Source: a virus. Taken from it: a DNA stretch of 24,712 nt. The number at the start of each line of letters is the position of its first letter. The first letter of the stretch is position 1. The position numbers and the translations under genes were made by a program. Below, one piece after another: positions 7,158 through 15,182 of this stretch. Below the pieces are notes generated by a model. It ran no database searches and was not told where the DNA came from. It worked only from the letters and a program-made list of their open reading frames with translations. The stretch spans positions 1-24,712 of the IMG/VR virus record IMGVR_UViG_3300010392_000868; one strand, 5' to 3'.

Positions 7158-7471
7158 TCAATACTGAAAAAGCTGTGAAAGTTGCTGGTGATTTCCGAAC
7201 AATTTATTTGAGTATTGCATTATTGTTATCGGGGGTTGCATGGGCTGCAGATAGTTACTTCGATGGTAAATACATGAAGGTTGTAGATGGCGCAAAAATC
7301 AGTAAACAAATTAAATTTGATAACCTGGAAGAAGCAATTGAAGAAACAGCAATTCAAATTCAGTTTTCAAATAATCAAGCAGAAAAAGATCGACTAAAAG
7401 CAATTCTTGAATATAAGAAAACAAAAATGGATAACCTTATTAAGAAATACTCTTTAGAAGCATTTAAATAA
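7154..7471 (+). CDS. Membrane-anchored helical protein, 105 aa
   Basis: A hydrophobic segment at about 16-32 (IYLSIALLLSGVAWAA) could be a membrane anchor or a cleavable signal peptide (AWA before A-D). Residues 55-98 are highly charged and helical with heptad-like spacing, suggesting a coiled coil. The gene begins inside the stop of the preceding one (ATGA) and ends 11 bases before the portal gene. Topology again resembles an inner-membrane spanin subunit, which would make a second candidate beside the protein at 5094. No family is recognised. Confidence 0.68.
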   Translation: MINTEKAVKVAGDFRTIYLSIALLLSGVAWAADSYFDGKYMKVVDGAKISKQIKFDNLEEAIEETAIQIQFSNNQAEKDRLKAILEYKKTKMDNLIKKYSLEAFK

Positions 7472-7482
7472 TAGGAATTACT

Positions 7483-9693
7483 ATGGCTAACGAACCCTCA
7501 TATCAATTAGATAAAGATCCTGCTGAAGTATCTCTTGAGCAGTTAGAAGGCCGTAGTAAGCTTACTAACTGGGAAAATGAGCCTTCGCTTAAAATGCTTA
7601 AGCAAGATTATCAAGATGCCAAACCATCACATACACATCAAGTTAGTAGAATTAACGGATGGTTAGATAATTTACTTATTCGAGGGAAGACTAAACTTCC
7701 AAAGAAAGACAGTAGATCTTCTCTTGTACCTAAACTTATTCGTAAGCAAGCTGAATGGCGTTATGCTTCGCTTAGTGAACCTTTCTTAAGTACTAATGAT
7801 ATTTTTAACACAGCTCCTGTCACTTATGAAGACAAAGATGCAGCTATTCAAAATGGATTAGTACTAAATAATCAATTTAATACAAAATTACAGAAAGTTA
7901 AATTTATTGATGAGTATGTAAGAACTGCTGTTGATGAAGGAACAGTTATTGTTAAAGTTGGTTGGGATTATGAAGAGGAAGTAAACGAAATAGAAGTAAT
8001 TGATTATGAACTTCAACCTTCAAATGATCCTGCACGAATTCAAGAATTTCAAGAGCGTCATCAATTAATGCTACAAAATCCATTAGCAATGGAACAAGAA
8101 GATCCTGAAGTACAGGAACTTCATTTAGCATCAATGCAAGCAGGAGTAGCATTAGAAAAAGTTGAAGTCGGTACTCACATGGAAGAAGAGATTACTGTTC
8201 TTAAGAATCAACCTACTTTAGAAGTTTGTGATTATAATAATGTTCTTGTTGATCCTTCTTGCCAGGGAGATTTAACTAAAGCTAATTTTATTAATTATAG
8301 TTTTGAAACTTCTCTCTCAGAACTTGAGAAAGATGGAAAGTATTCCAACCTGGATCAAATTAATATTTCTGGTTCATCTCCACTAGCAGAAGCTGATGAT
8401 CATAAGAGTCAGGATGATTCTTCATTTAATTTCTCTGATAAACCTCGTAAAAAATTCATTGCTGTTGAATATTGGGGATTTTGGGATATTCACAATGATG
8501 GAATTGTAGCTCCATTTGTTGCGACATATGTTGGAAATACTCTAATCCGAATGGAAGAGAATCCTTTCCCAGATGGGCAATTACCTTTTATTTCAGCTCA
8601 ATACTTGCCTGTCCGAAAATCCATTTATGGGGAACCTGATGGAGAACTCTTAGAAGATAACCAGAAAGTAGTAGGGGCTGTGACTCGAGGTATGATCGAT
8701 ATTATGGGTAGATCTGCCAATGGGCAGACCGGACTCAAGAAAGGTGCCCTGGATGTCACAAATAAGCGTAAGTTCGATAGAGGCATGGATTATGAGTTCA
8801 ATTCTAATGATGATCCTCGCCAAGCCATTCATATGCATACTTTCCCTGAAATCCCTAAATCTGCTGAATTCATGCTAAATCAGCAACATGCTGAAGCTGA
8901 GAGCCTCACAGGTGTTAAAGCCTTCCATTCTGGTATCTCAGGACAGTCTTTAGGTGTCACTGCTACAGGCATTAGAAGTGCTCTGGATGCTACTTCTAAG
9001 CGTGAATTAGGGATATTGCGCCGATTAGCTCAAGGAATGAAGGATATTGGCCGTAAAATCGTCAGTATGAATGCTATTTTCCTTACTGATGGGGAAGTTA
9101 TTCGTATTACTAATGAGGAGTTTATAGAGGTAAATCAAGACGATTTAGCCGGAAACTTCGATTTAACCTTAACTATTAGTACTGCAGAGGCAGATAATGA
9201 GAAGGCGCAGGAACTAGCCTTTATGCTGCAGACTATGGGCAATAACATGGACCCAGCTATGTCTAAGATGATTTTGACTGATATAGCCAGGTTAAGGAAT
9301 ATGCCAGAATTAGCTAAGAGTATTGAGAATTATCAGCCTCAACCTGATCCTCTGGTACAACAAAAAGCTCAATTAGAAATTGCTCTACTCCAGGCACAGA
9401 TTAATAATGAAAATGCCAAGGCTCAAGAGAATACAATGGATATACGGCTTAAACAGGCTAAAGCTCAGACTGAAGAATCTAAGGCACGGAATCTCAATAG
9501 TAAGTCTGATAAACAAGATCTGGACTTCTTGGAACAAGAATCTGGTGTTAATCGACAACATGAGATGAATAAACTAGATCATGATCGAGGTAGTAAACTT
9601 GACCTGGAAACAGCTAAAAGTATTATGGGTCCAGATGACAAAAATGAGCAAAAAGCAGAGGATGTTGCTACAACTGGTTCAGAAGCACTATAA
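7483..9693 (+). CDS. Portal protein, N4 gp59-like
   Basis: The 736-residue protein would form the ring at the head vertex through which DNA is packed and ejected. Length, an N-terminal RKQAEWRYASLSEPFLST segment (near 87-104), an acidic insert, the QLPFISAQYLPVRKSIYGEPD block and the DIMGRSANGQ block are typical of N4-type portals. From about residue 625 on, a long Gln/Ala/Lys-rich helix (QKAQLEIALLQAQINNENAK onward) forms a C-terminal coiled coil, as in podovirus portals with an extended barrel. Position ahead of the scaffold and capsid genes supports the call. It is the first gene of the head module and is preceded by TAGGAATTACT as ribosome site. Confidence 0.9.
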   Translation: MANEPSYQLDKDPAEVSLEQLEGRSKLTNWENEPSLKMLKQDYQDAKPSHTHQVSRINGWLDNLLIRGKTKLPKKDSRSSLVPKLIRKQAEWRYASLSEPFLSTNDIFNTAPVTYEDKDAAIQNGLVLNNQFNTKLQKVKFIDEYVRTAVDEGTVIVKVGWDYEEEVNEIEVIDYELQPSNDPARIQEFQERHQLMLQNPLAMEQEDPEVQELHLASMQAGVALEKVEVGTHMEEEITVLKNQPTLEVCDYNNVLVDPSCQGDLTKANFINYSFETSLSELEKDGKYSNLDQINISGSSPLAEADDHKSQDDSSFNFSDKPRKKFIAVEYWGFWDIHNDGIVAPFVATYVGNTLIRMEENPFPDGQLPFISAQYLPVRKSIYGEPDGELLEDNQKVVGAVTRGMIDIMGRSANGQTGLKKGALDVTNKRKFDRGMDYEFNSNDDPRQAIHMHTFPEIPKSAEFMLNQQHAEAESLTGVKAFHSGISGQSLGVTATGIRSALDATSKRELGILRRLAQGMKDIGRKIVSMNAIFLTDGEVIRITNEEFIEVNQDDLAGNFDLTLTISTAEADNEKAQELAFMLQTMGNNMDPAMSKMILTDIARLRNMPELAKSIENYQPQPDPLVQQKAQLEIALLQAQINNENAKAQENTMDIRLKQAKAQTEESKARNLNSKSDKQDLDFLEQESGVNRQHEMNKLDHDRGSKLDLETAKSIMGPDDKNEQKAEDVATTGSEAL

Positions 9694-9737
9694 TTAATTA
9701 TTACTAATCAACTCAACTCTTTAAGAGGACACGAGCA

Positions 9738-10076
9738 ATGAGCAATGAAAGCGATTTACAAGAAGTAGAAATAAGTATTGATCAGGCAAATAGATCTATT
9801 AATAAAATGCGTAGTTTTCAGAAATTAACTGAAAATAAACATTTTCAAGAAATAGTGGAAGAAGACTATTTCCAGACAGAACCAAGTAGATTGGTTCTAT
9901 TAAAAGCAGCTCCTGCTATGCAAACGCCTGAAGATCAGGAATTTATTGATAATCAAATGATAGCAATTGGGTTTTTACGACAATATTTCGTTAGCATTAT
10001 GCAACGTGGACGTACTGCTGAAAGTGCTATTGAATCTCATGAGCAAACTCGTGATGAAATAATGGCGGAGGTGTAA
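9738..10076 (+). CDS. Small head-module protein, N4 gp58-like position
   Basis: The 112-residue helical protein lies between portal and scaffold, where N4 has gp58. It is acidic, has no membrane segment, and contains a hydrophobic helix FIDNQMIAIGFLRQYFVSIM in its second half. AAGAGGACACGAGCA precedes the ATG. GGCGGAGG near its end serves as the ribosome site of the scaffold gene, whose ATG begins one base after the stop. Function is unknown; the gene position is the reason to suggest a role in head assembly or in portal-coat joining. Confidence 0.7.
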   Translation: MSNESDLQEVEISIDQANRSINKMRSFQKLTENKHFQEIVEEDYFQTEPSRLVLLKAAPAMQTPEDQEFIDNQMIAIGFLRQYFVSIMQRGRTAESAIESHEQTRDEIMAEV

Positions 10077-10077
10077 T

Positions 10078-11367
10078 ATGAGTACTCCTGCCGAAAAAAT
10101 AGAGGATGAATTGAAAGATGATGAAAATGAAGACAAAAATCTTTCAAGTCCTTTAGAAGTATCTGATGATGATCTGGCAAATATGTCAGTTGAAGATATA
10201 GAGAAACTCGCCACTAAAGCTGAAGCAAGTGATGATGATTCTGATGATTCTGATAAAGATGATGATACTGATGATTTAGATAAGGATGATGATAGTGAGG
10301 ATGCAGACAGCGAGGATGATGATCAATCTGATACTGATGATGATAGTGATGATGATGACGTTGATGATACTGACTCCGAAGATGGTACTGATGACGACAA
10401 AGATTCCGATGAAATCACAGATGATGATACTTCCTCCAAAGCCCAACCTTTTGATGAATCAAAATCGAAAACCAAAGGAAAAAAAGAAGAGAAGAAAGAT
10501 GCGGATTTAGATGATGAATCCGTTAATGGTAAAGTAAATTACCAAGCCGAACATGAAAAATTATTGGCTCCATTTAGAGCAAATAATAAAAACATGCAAG
10601 TTGATAGCGTAGATGAAGCGCGAACATTGATGCAAATGGGAGCTAATTATAACAAGAAGATGGCTGGACTTAAGCCCAGCTTAAAAATTGTTAAAATGCT
10701 CGAAAATAACGATTTGCTCGATGAAGACAAATTAAGTTTTTTGATTGACCTGGATAAAAAGAATCCAGAGGCTATTGCTAAATTTATTAAAGACAGTGGT
10801 ATTGACCCACTGGAACTTGATTTAGATACTAGCAAAAATTATAAGTCCAATACTTACACTGTAAATGATAAAGAAGTCGAATTAGATGGAATACTTGCTG
10901 ATATAAAAGACACAGAATCTTTTAATAAGACTATCGACATCATAGGCAATAAGTGGGATGAGCAAAGCAAGCAAATTTTATTAGAACAACCTGATGCTAT
11001 TAAAGTTATAAATGACCATGTTGCTACAGGTATTTATGACAAAATAGATGAAGTCCTTTCAAAAGAACGTGCAATGGGACGATTTATTGGTGTACCTGAT
11101 GTTGAGGCATATCAACAAATTGGAGATGCAATAAATGCTGCAGGTGGATTTGCTCCATCTGATACCCAGAACACCAATTCTTCGAACTCTTCAAAAAATA
11201 GCTCAAAGAGTAAATCTAATAAAAGTGCTGATCCTGAAGTCAGAAAGCGTAAGAAAGCTGCTGGCTTAACTAAGCCCGCTAGTGGAAAAAAGAGGGATGC
11301 TGATTTTAATCCTCTATCAATGTCTGATGAAGATATTGAAAAAATGACCACTAGTAAATTTATTTAA
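10078..11367 (+). CDS. Probable scaffolding protein, N4 gp57-like, highly acidic
   Basis: The 429-residue protein sits immediately before the capsid gene. Residues 51-117 are almost only Asp, Ser, Thr and Glu. A helical middle part (about 150-350) follows, then a Ser/Asn/Lys-rich linker and a basic patch (PEVRKRKKAAGLTKPASGKKR). Scaffolds often combine an acidic disordered body with a short basic or helical coat-binding end, so the call is scaffold by position and composition. The motif MSVEDIEKLATKA (36-48) recurs at the extreme C-terminus as MSDEDIEKMTTSKF (415-428), an oddity described in the findings. No protease domain is seen. Confidence 0.8.
   Translation: MSTPAEKIEDELKDDENEDKNLSSPLEVSDDDLANMSVEDIEKLATKAEASDDDSDDSDKDDDTDDLDKDDDSEDADSEDDDQSDTDDDSDDDDVDDTDSEDGTDDDKDSDEITDDDTSSKAQPFDESKSKTKGKKEEKKDADLDDESVNGKVNYQAEHEKLLAPFRANNKNMQVDSVDEARTLMQMGANYNKKMAGLKPSLKIVKMLENNDLLDEDKLSFLIDLDKKNPEAIAKFIKDSGIDPLELDLDTSKNYKSNTYTVNDKEVELDGILADIKDTESFNKTIDIIGNKWDEQSKQILLEQPDAIKVINDHVATGIYDKIDEVLSKERAMGRFIGVPDVEAYQQIGDAINAAGGFAPSDTQNTNSSNSSKNSSKSKSNKSADPEVRKRKKAAGLTKPASGKKRDADFNPLSMSDEDIEKMTTSKFI
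10228..10428 (+). repeat. Low-complexity Asp/Ser coding tract (GATGAT-rich)
   Basis: This tract inside the scaffold gene is dominated by GAT/GAC codons with interspersed TCT, AGT and ACT, giving residues 51-117 of the scaffold. It is a simple-sequence region prone to length change by slippage in steps of three, which would keep the frame. The frame-shifted reading at 10286-10510 is only its shadow. Confidence 0.85.
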
Positions 11368-11390
11368 CATTTACAGAAGGTATATAACTA

Positions 11391-12875
11391 ATGGCTATTT
11401 ATAATGATCCGGTAGGTGGTAATGAATCCACCATTGGTACGCAGATCCGTACCGACTTCTATCAGAAAAAGGCTCTGATTGAAGCTAAGAAAGAACAGTT
11501 CTTCAGTCAATTGGCTGATGTGACTTCAATGCCTAAAAACATGGGTAAGAAAATTAAGCGTTATCATTACTTACCTCTCTTAGATGATGCCAATATCAAT
11601 GATCAAGGTATTGATGCTGCTGGAAATGGAACAGAAAATGTATCAGTAACATTTATGTTTACTGCTCCTGATGCCAATGACAGTAATAACGGACATGTTC
11701 GTTTTTATCTGGTTGGTGAAGGTGATGATCCTACTCCAGCTACTGCTGCTGCTGCTGCCATTGCTGCTGCTAAAGCTGCTGCTGAATCTTTCTTTGTCAA
11801 AATGACAGGCGATGCAGGTATCTGGAACACTGACTATGCTACAACTGTTGGTGATCTTCAGACAGCTGGTTGGTTGGTAACTGATGATACTGAAAGTGAT
11901 CATGGTGAAGGCGTTCAAGATGCATCTGCTGCAGTATCTGCAGTTGGTAATCTGTATGGTTCATCCAAAGATGTTGGTACGATTGCTGCTAAACTTCCAG
12001 CTCTGTCTGAAACTGGTGGTCGTGTTAACCGTGTTGGTTTCAAACGTATTGAACTTGAAGGTACTATCGATAAGTTTGGCTTCTTCGATGAGTACACTCA
12101 GGAATCAATGGATTTTGACTCCGATGCTGACTTGGAAATGCATATCACTCGTGAAGCAGTCATGGGTGCCAATGAGATGACTGAAGATGCTCTTCAGATT
12201 GATCTACTCAATGGTGCTGGTGTTGTTCGCTACACAGGTGCTGCAACTGGTACTTCAGAATTGCAGGGTGACGGTACACCAGATGTACTGACTTATGGCG
12301 ATCTGATGCGTCTTTCTATCGATCTGGATAACAACCGTTGTCCTAAAAATACGAAGATCATCACTGGTACTCGTATGATTGATACCAAGACCATCGATGC
12401 TGCTCGTTACCTGTATTGTGGTTCAGAAATGCTTCCAACTTTGAAAGCAATGCAAGATCTGCATAGTAACCAGGCATTTATCCAGGTACACCAGTATGCT
12501 GCAGGTACTAACGTAGCTGTTGGTGAAGTTGGTTCAATTGATCAGTTCCGTATCATTGTTGTCCCTGAAATGATGCATTGGGCTGGTGCTGGTGCAGCTG
12601 TATCTGCTAACAGTGGCTATCGTGAGTCTGGTGGTAATTACGATGTATTCCCAATGTTGGTAGTTGGTTCTGGTTCCTTTACTACGATTGGTTTCCAAAC
12701 TGACGGTAAGACCGTTAAGTTCAAAATCACTCATAAGAAACCTGGTCCTGAAACTGCAGATTCTTATAACGATCCTTATGGCGAAATGGGCTTTTACAGC
12801 ATCAAATGGTACTACGGTACTATGATTCTGCGTCCTGAACGTCTAGCCGTTATCAAGACAATTGCTGAATGGTAA
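11391..12875 (+). CDS. Major capsid protein, N4 gp56-like
   Basis: The 494-residue coat protein has the N4-type signature [19 protein letters not shown] (187-205), [11 protein letters not shown] (209-219), [21 protein letters not shown] and [13 protein letters not shown]. The N-terminal arm includes [20 protein letters not shown]. From memory, N4 gp56 is about 400 residues, so this protein is longer. The excess appears to lie in residues 90-185, including an Ala-rich run (117-131) and the [18 protein letters not shown] segment. Codon use differs from the neighbours (more CGT, CTG, GGT, AAC), as expected for the most highly expressed gene. GAAGGTATATAACTA precedes the ATG, and a strong terminator follows the stop by 18 bases. 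Confidence 0.95.
   Translation: MAIYNDPVGGNESTIGTQIRTDFYQKKALIEAKKEQFFSQLADVTSMPKNMGKKIKRYHYLPLLDDANINDQGIDAAGNGTENVSVTFMFTAPDANDSNNGHVRFYLVGEGDDPTPATAAAAAIAAAKAAAESFFVKMTGDAGIWNTDYATTVGDLQTAGWLVTDDTESDHGEGVQDASAAVSAVGNLYGSSKDVGTIAAKLPALSETGGRVNRVGFKRIELEGTIDKFGFFDEYTQESMDFDSDADLEMHITREAVMGANEMTEDALQIDLLNGAGVVRYTGAATGTSELQGDGTPDVLTYGDLMRLSIDLDNNRCPKNTKIITGTRMIDTKTIDAARYLYCGSEMLPTLKAMQDLHSNQAFIQVHQYAAGTNVAVGEVGSIDQFRIIVVPEMMHWAGAGAAVSANSGYRESGGNYDVFPMLVVGSGSFTTIGFQTDGKTVKFKITHKKPGPETADSYNDPYGEMGFYSIKWYYGTMILRPERLAVIKTIAEW
11739..11783 (+). repeat. GCT triplet tract in capsid gene (Ala-rich segment)
   Basis: A run of GCT/GCC codons, broken by ACT, ATT and AAA, encodes Ala-rich residues 117-131 of the capsid protein. 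It is a short triplet repeat that can change length in frame. In the protein it forms a likely helix within the region that makes this coat longer than N4 gp56. Confidence 0.85.
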
Positions 12876-12892
12876 GAAGTAAGTAACTAACT

Positions 12893-12933
12893 GGATAGCC
12901 CCTCGCGTCAGCGAAGGGGCTATCCTTTTATTA
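12893..12933 (+). terminator. Rho-independent terminator after the capsid gene
   Basis: GGATAGCCCCT (12893-12903) pairs with AGGGGCTATCC (12915-12925), extended by CGC/GCG around the loop GTCA with one unpaired A, and is followed by TTTTATTATT. An 11-bp uninterrupted stem with a U-rich tail is a strong intrinsic terminator. It ends the head-gene transcript directly behind the most abundant product and separates it from the ejection-protein genes. Confidence 0.92.
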
Positions 12934-12943
12934 TTAACAAGAG

Positions 12944-12964
12944 GTATCACCCTCACTAAAAAGG
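12944..12964 (+). promoter_or_regulatory. T3/T7-like phage RNA polymerase promoter candidate
   Basis: The 17 bases 12944-12960 (GTATCACCCTCACTAAA) match the T3 promoter (AATTAACCCTCACTAAA) at 13 positions, with a 12-base perfect block ACCCTCACTAAA covering -12 to -1. The initiation region is AAGG rather than GGGA. It lies directly behind the terminator and 14 bases before the next ATG, so it is well placed to restart transcription. N4-type phages encode their own T7-like RNA polymerases, which is a plausible user. Transcription from it is not shown; the AAGG also doubles as ribosome site. Confidence 0.45.
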
Positions 12965-12974
12965 TAATAAGACA

Positions 12975-13550
12975 ATGACTGATTCTAATGATATTCAACA
13001 ACCTGATGAATTATCTCTATTAAAAGATCGTGCTAAAAAAATGGGAATTAAATTCCATCCAAGTATTGGTCTGGAAAAATTACGAGATAAAGTTAATCGT
13101 GTAATTAATTCCCAAGAAGCATCAACTCAAATAACTGAAGAGGCTGATACTCCTGTTGTGAAAGCAGTTAAACCAGAAACAAAAGCGCAACGTGAAGCAC
13201 GAATGCGTAAAGAAGCATCCAAATTAGTTCGGGTTAAAATTAACTGTATGAATCCGAATAAAACTGAATATGAAGGGGAAATCTTTACTGTTAGTAATAG
13301 TATTGTAGGAACATTTAAAAAATATGTTTCTTATAACAACGAAGAAGGTTGGCATATTCCTCAGATAATTTTAAAACATCTACAAGAACGTAAATGTCAG
13401 GTCTTTTACACAGTAAAGGGTCCTCGTGGTGAGAAAGTTCGTAAAGGTAAATTAATCAGTGAATTTGCAATTGAAATTATGCCTCCATTAACAACGCAAG
13501 AGCTTAAAGAATTAGCTCAACGCCAAGCAATGGCAAATAACATAGATTAA
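12975..13550 (+). CDS. N4 gp55-like structural protein
   Basis: The 191-residue protein begins with a helix-extended-loop-helix element (about 13-44: LSLLKDRAKKMGIKFHPSIG then LEKLRDKVNRV), of the kind also seen in HeH/LEM-like nucleic-acid-binding domains. An acidic/basic linker (50-80) leads to a conserved domain from 84 on (KLVRVKINCMNPNKTEYEGE, then GTFKKYVSYNNEEGWHIPQI). That domain and the position directly after the capsid gene match N4 gp55 and relatives, whose exact role is not settled. It is the first gene after the terminator and the promoter candidate. It has no membrane segment. Confidence 0.75.
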   Translation: MTDSNDIQQPDELSLLKDRAKKMGIKFHPSIGLEKLRDKVNRVINSQEASTQITEEADTPVVKAVKPETKAQREARMRKEASKLVRVKINCMNPNKTEYEGEIFTVSNSIVGTFKKYVSYNNEEGWHIPQIILKHLQERKCQVFYTVKGPRGEKVRKGKLISEFAIEIMPPLTTQELKELAQRQAMANNID

Positions 13551-13585
13551 TTTTACTAACTGCTAATAACCTCCAGGTAAATATT

Positions 13586-14719
13586 ATGGCTGATATAGAA
13601 ATTGAAAACGTAACCACTGGCATCGTAGATGGTGATGGTGTGTTTGATAAATTAATGACAGCTGTAGAAGCTCAGTTGCATCATCAATATACAAATAATC
13701 GAATAACAGGTTCAGATTATGCAACTGTTTACCTGGGGGCTATGCAAGCTGCAATGGGACAAGCTATTACGTTTGTTCTTGGTGAGCAACAAGCTGATAA
13801 ACAAGCTGAATTAACTGCAGCTCAAACTCTTGAAGTATTGGCAGGTACTATTCGTAATGATGATATTGCTGAACAAGAAATCTTATTAAAAGCTCAACAA
13901 ATTCTTCAAAGTGTTGCTCAAACTTCATTAATTGAAGAACAGGAACAATCTGAGAATAAACAGAATGAACCTGATGGAATGATTGATAAACAAATTCTTG
14001 ATCTTATTTCTCAAACAGAAACACGAGATAATGAATCTATTGAGAAAGTTAATGTTCTGCAGGAACAAGTTCTCAAATCAGAAGCTGAGAAAAATTTAAT
14101 TAATCAGAAAACTCTTACTGAAGAAGCCCAGATTAAAGATATTGTTGATGGTAATCCTGTATTTACTCCTAAAACTCTGGATGGAGCTGGTTTTGAAGAC
14201 ACTCCAGCTTCAGGTGAAGGTATGGTTGGTAAGCAACAAGTATTGCTTGCTAAACAAACTGATGGATTTGATCGAGATGCTGAACAAAAAGCATCTAAGA
14301 TCTTAATGGATAGTTACACTATTAGACGCTCAACTGATTCTGCTGCACCTCCTCCTTCTAAAGCAGAAGACCCAGATATTAATAAATTCTTAGAGCAACT
14401 AGCTCTTGGTACACAAGTTGCCCTTACTGATACAAGTTATAATGTTGGTGGAGTTGTATCAGGATTAACTGGTACTGGAATGGTACTTCAAACCAGAATT
14501 AATGGTGGAGCCTGGGTAGGTAACTTACTTATTGAAACAAACGGGTCATTTGTATTCACAATTCCATTTGCTGATGGTGATGCATATGATGTACGGGTTC
14601 AAGTACAACCTAATGCTGCCCCATCAGAAACAGCTGTTGCATATCAAGATAGTGGGTTTATTTCTGCATCTGTTGGTAATGTTGATAATGTACTTATTCA
14701 AGTTACTCCTGATGCATAA
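13586..14719 (+). CDS. N4 gp54-like structural protein with C-terminal Ig-like domain
   Basis: The first 90 residues (GVFDKLMTAVEAQLHHQYTN, then YLGAMQAAMGQAITFVL) are the conserved N4 gp54-type N-terminus. Residues 95-200 are Gln/Glu-rich helix, a likely coiled coil. From about 277 to 377 a separate beta domain follows: YNVGGVVSGLTGTGMVLQ, GSFVFTIPFADGDAYDVRVQ and VGNVDNVLIQVT. This is the repeat type found in many secreted bacterial surface proteins (GG-x-V-SGL-x-G ... NGSF-x-F ... LADG-x-Y-x-V). Attached to a virion protein it is probably exposed or used for binding. The stop overlaps the next ATG (TAATG). Confidence 0.75.
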   Translation: MADIEIENVTTGIVDGDGVFDKLMTAVEAQLHHQYTNNRITGSDYATVYLGAMQAAMGQAITFVLGEQQADKQAELTAAQTLEVLAGTIRNDDIAEQEILLKAQQILQSVAQTSLIEEQEQSENKQNEPDGMIDKQILDLISQTETRDNESIEKVNVLQEQVLKSEAEKNLINQKTLTEEAQIKDIVDGNPVFTPKTLDGAGFEDTPASGEGMVGKQQVLLAKQTDGFDRDAEQKASKILMDSYTIRRSTDSAAPPPSKAEDPDINKFLEQLALGTQVALTDTSYNVGGVVSGLTGTGMVLQTRINGGAWVGNLLIETNGSFVFTIPFADGDAYDVRVQVQPNAAPSETAVAYQDSGFISASVGNVDNVLIQVTPDA

Positions 14720-15180
14720 TGATTTATGTTAAACCATCAAGGGATAAAGAATTAATTAGCAATATTATTAAACATCCAGTAATTGCTGAAACATTTGTTG
14801 ATGATACTCCATTTAATATTAATGAGTATGAACCAAATATAAGTGAGCATCTTTATTTATTGATTTATAAAAATAACACAGTAATTGGGGTTATGATTTG
14901 TACAGAAATCAATTTAATTACACTTACTTTACATATACAAATATTACCGGAGCATAGAGGAAAAACTGCATTTAAAGGAGCAATGAAATGTCTTGAATGG
15001 ATCTGGAGTAAAACTAGATTTTTAAAGGTTGTTGCTATAATTCCTACTAAGTATCCAAACGTAATTAATTTTACATCTAAATGTGGTTTGGAAGTTGAAG
15101 GAATTTCTAAAGATTCTTTTCAAAAAAATAATATTATTTATGATCAGGTGTATATGGGATTATCTAGACCAGGGATTTAA
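14719..15180 (+). CDS. GNAT-family N-acetyltransferase, phage type
   Basis: The 153-residue protein has the GNAT order of elements: strand IGVMICTEI, strand LTLHIQILPEHRGKTAFKGA carrying the acetyl-CoA-binding loop (HRGKTA at about 80), helix MKCLEWIWSK, then KVVAIIPTKYPNVINFTSKCGLEVEG. The R-G-K-x-A loop and the N..F..K.GF/CG-like end are typical of small phage acetyltransferases, including the P22 gp14 type encoded beside virion genes. It would transfer acetyl to an amine on a protein or small molecule; the substrate is unknown. It starts inside the stop of the gp54-like gene and ends 2 bases before the next gene, so it is made with virion proteins. This is an insertion relative to the N4 order. 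Confidence 0.78.
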   Translation: MIYVKPSRDKELISNIIKHPVIAETFVDDTPFNINEYEPNISEHLYLLIYKNNTVIGVMICTEINLITLTLHIQILPEHRGKTAFKGAMKCLEWIWSKTRFLKVVAIIPTKYPNVINFTSKCGLEVEGISKDSFQKNNIIYDQVYMGLSRPGI

Positions 15181-15182
15181 TT

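Noticed and set aside
9694-9737. Gap before the gp58-like gene as a second T3-like promoter
   Set aside because: The CAACTCAACTCTTTAAGAGG sequence lacks the CACTA core and matches poorly.
10286-10510. Met/Ile-rich open frame inside the scaffold gene
   Set aside because: It is the shifted reading of the GATGAT-rich Asp tract, with no ribosome site.
11739-11783. Triplet tract as a phase-variation switch
   Set aside because: Changes would be in steps of three and would not turn the capsid gene off; only length variation is plausible.
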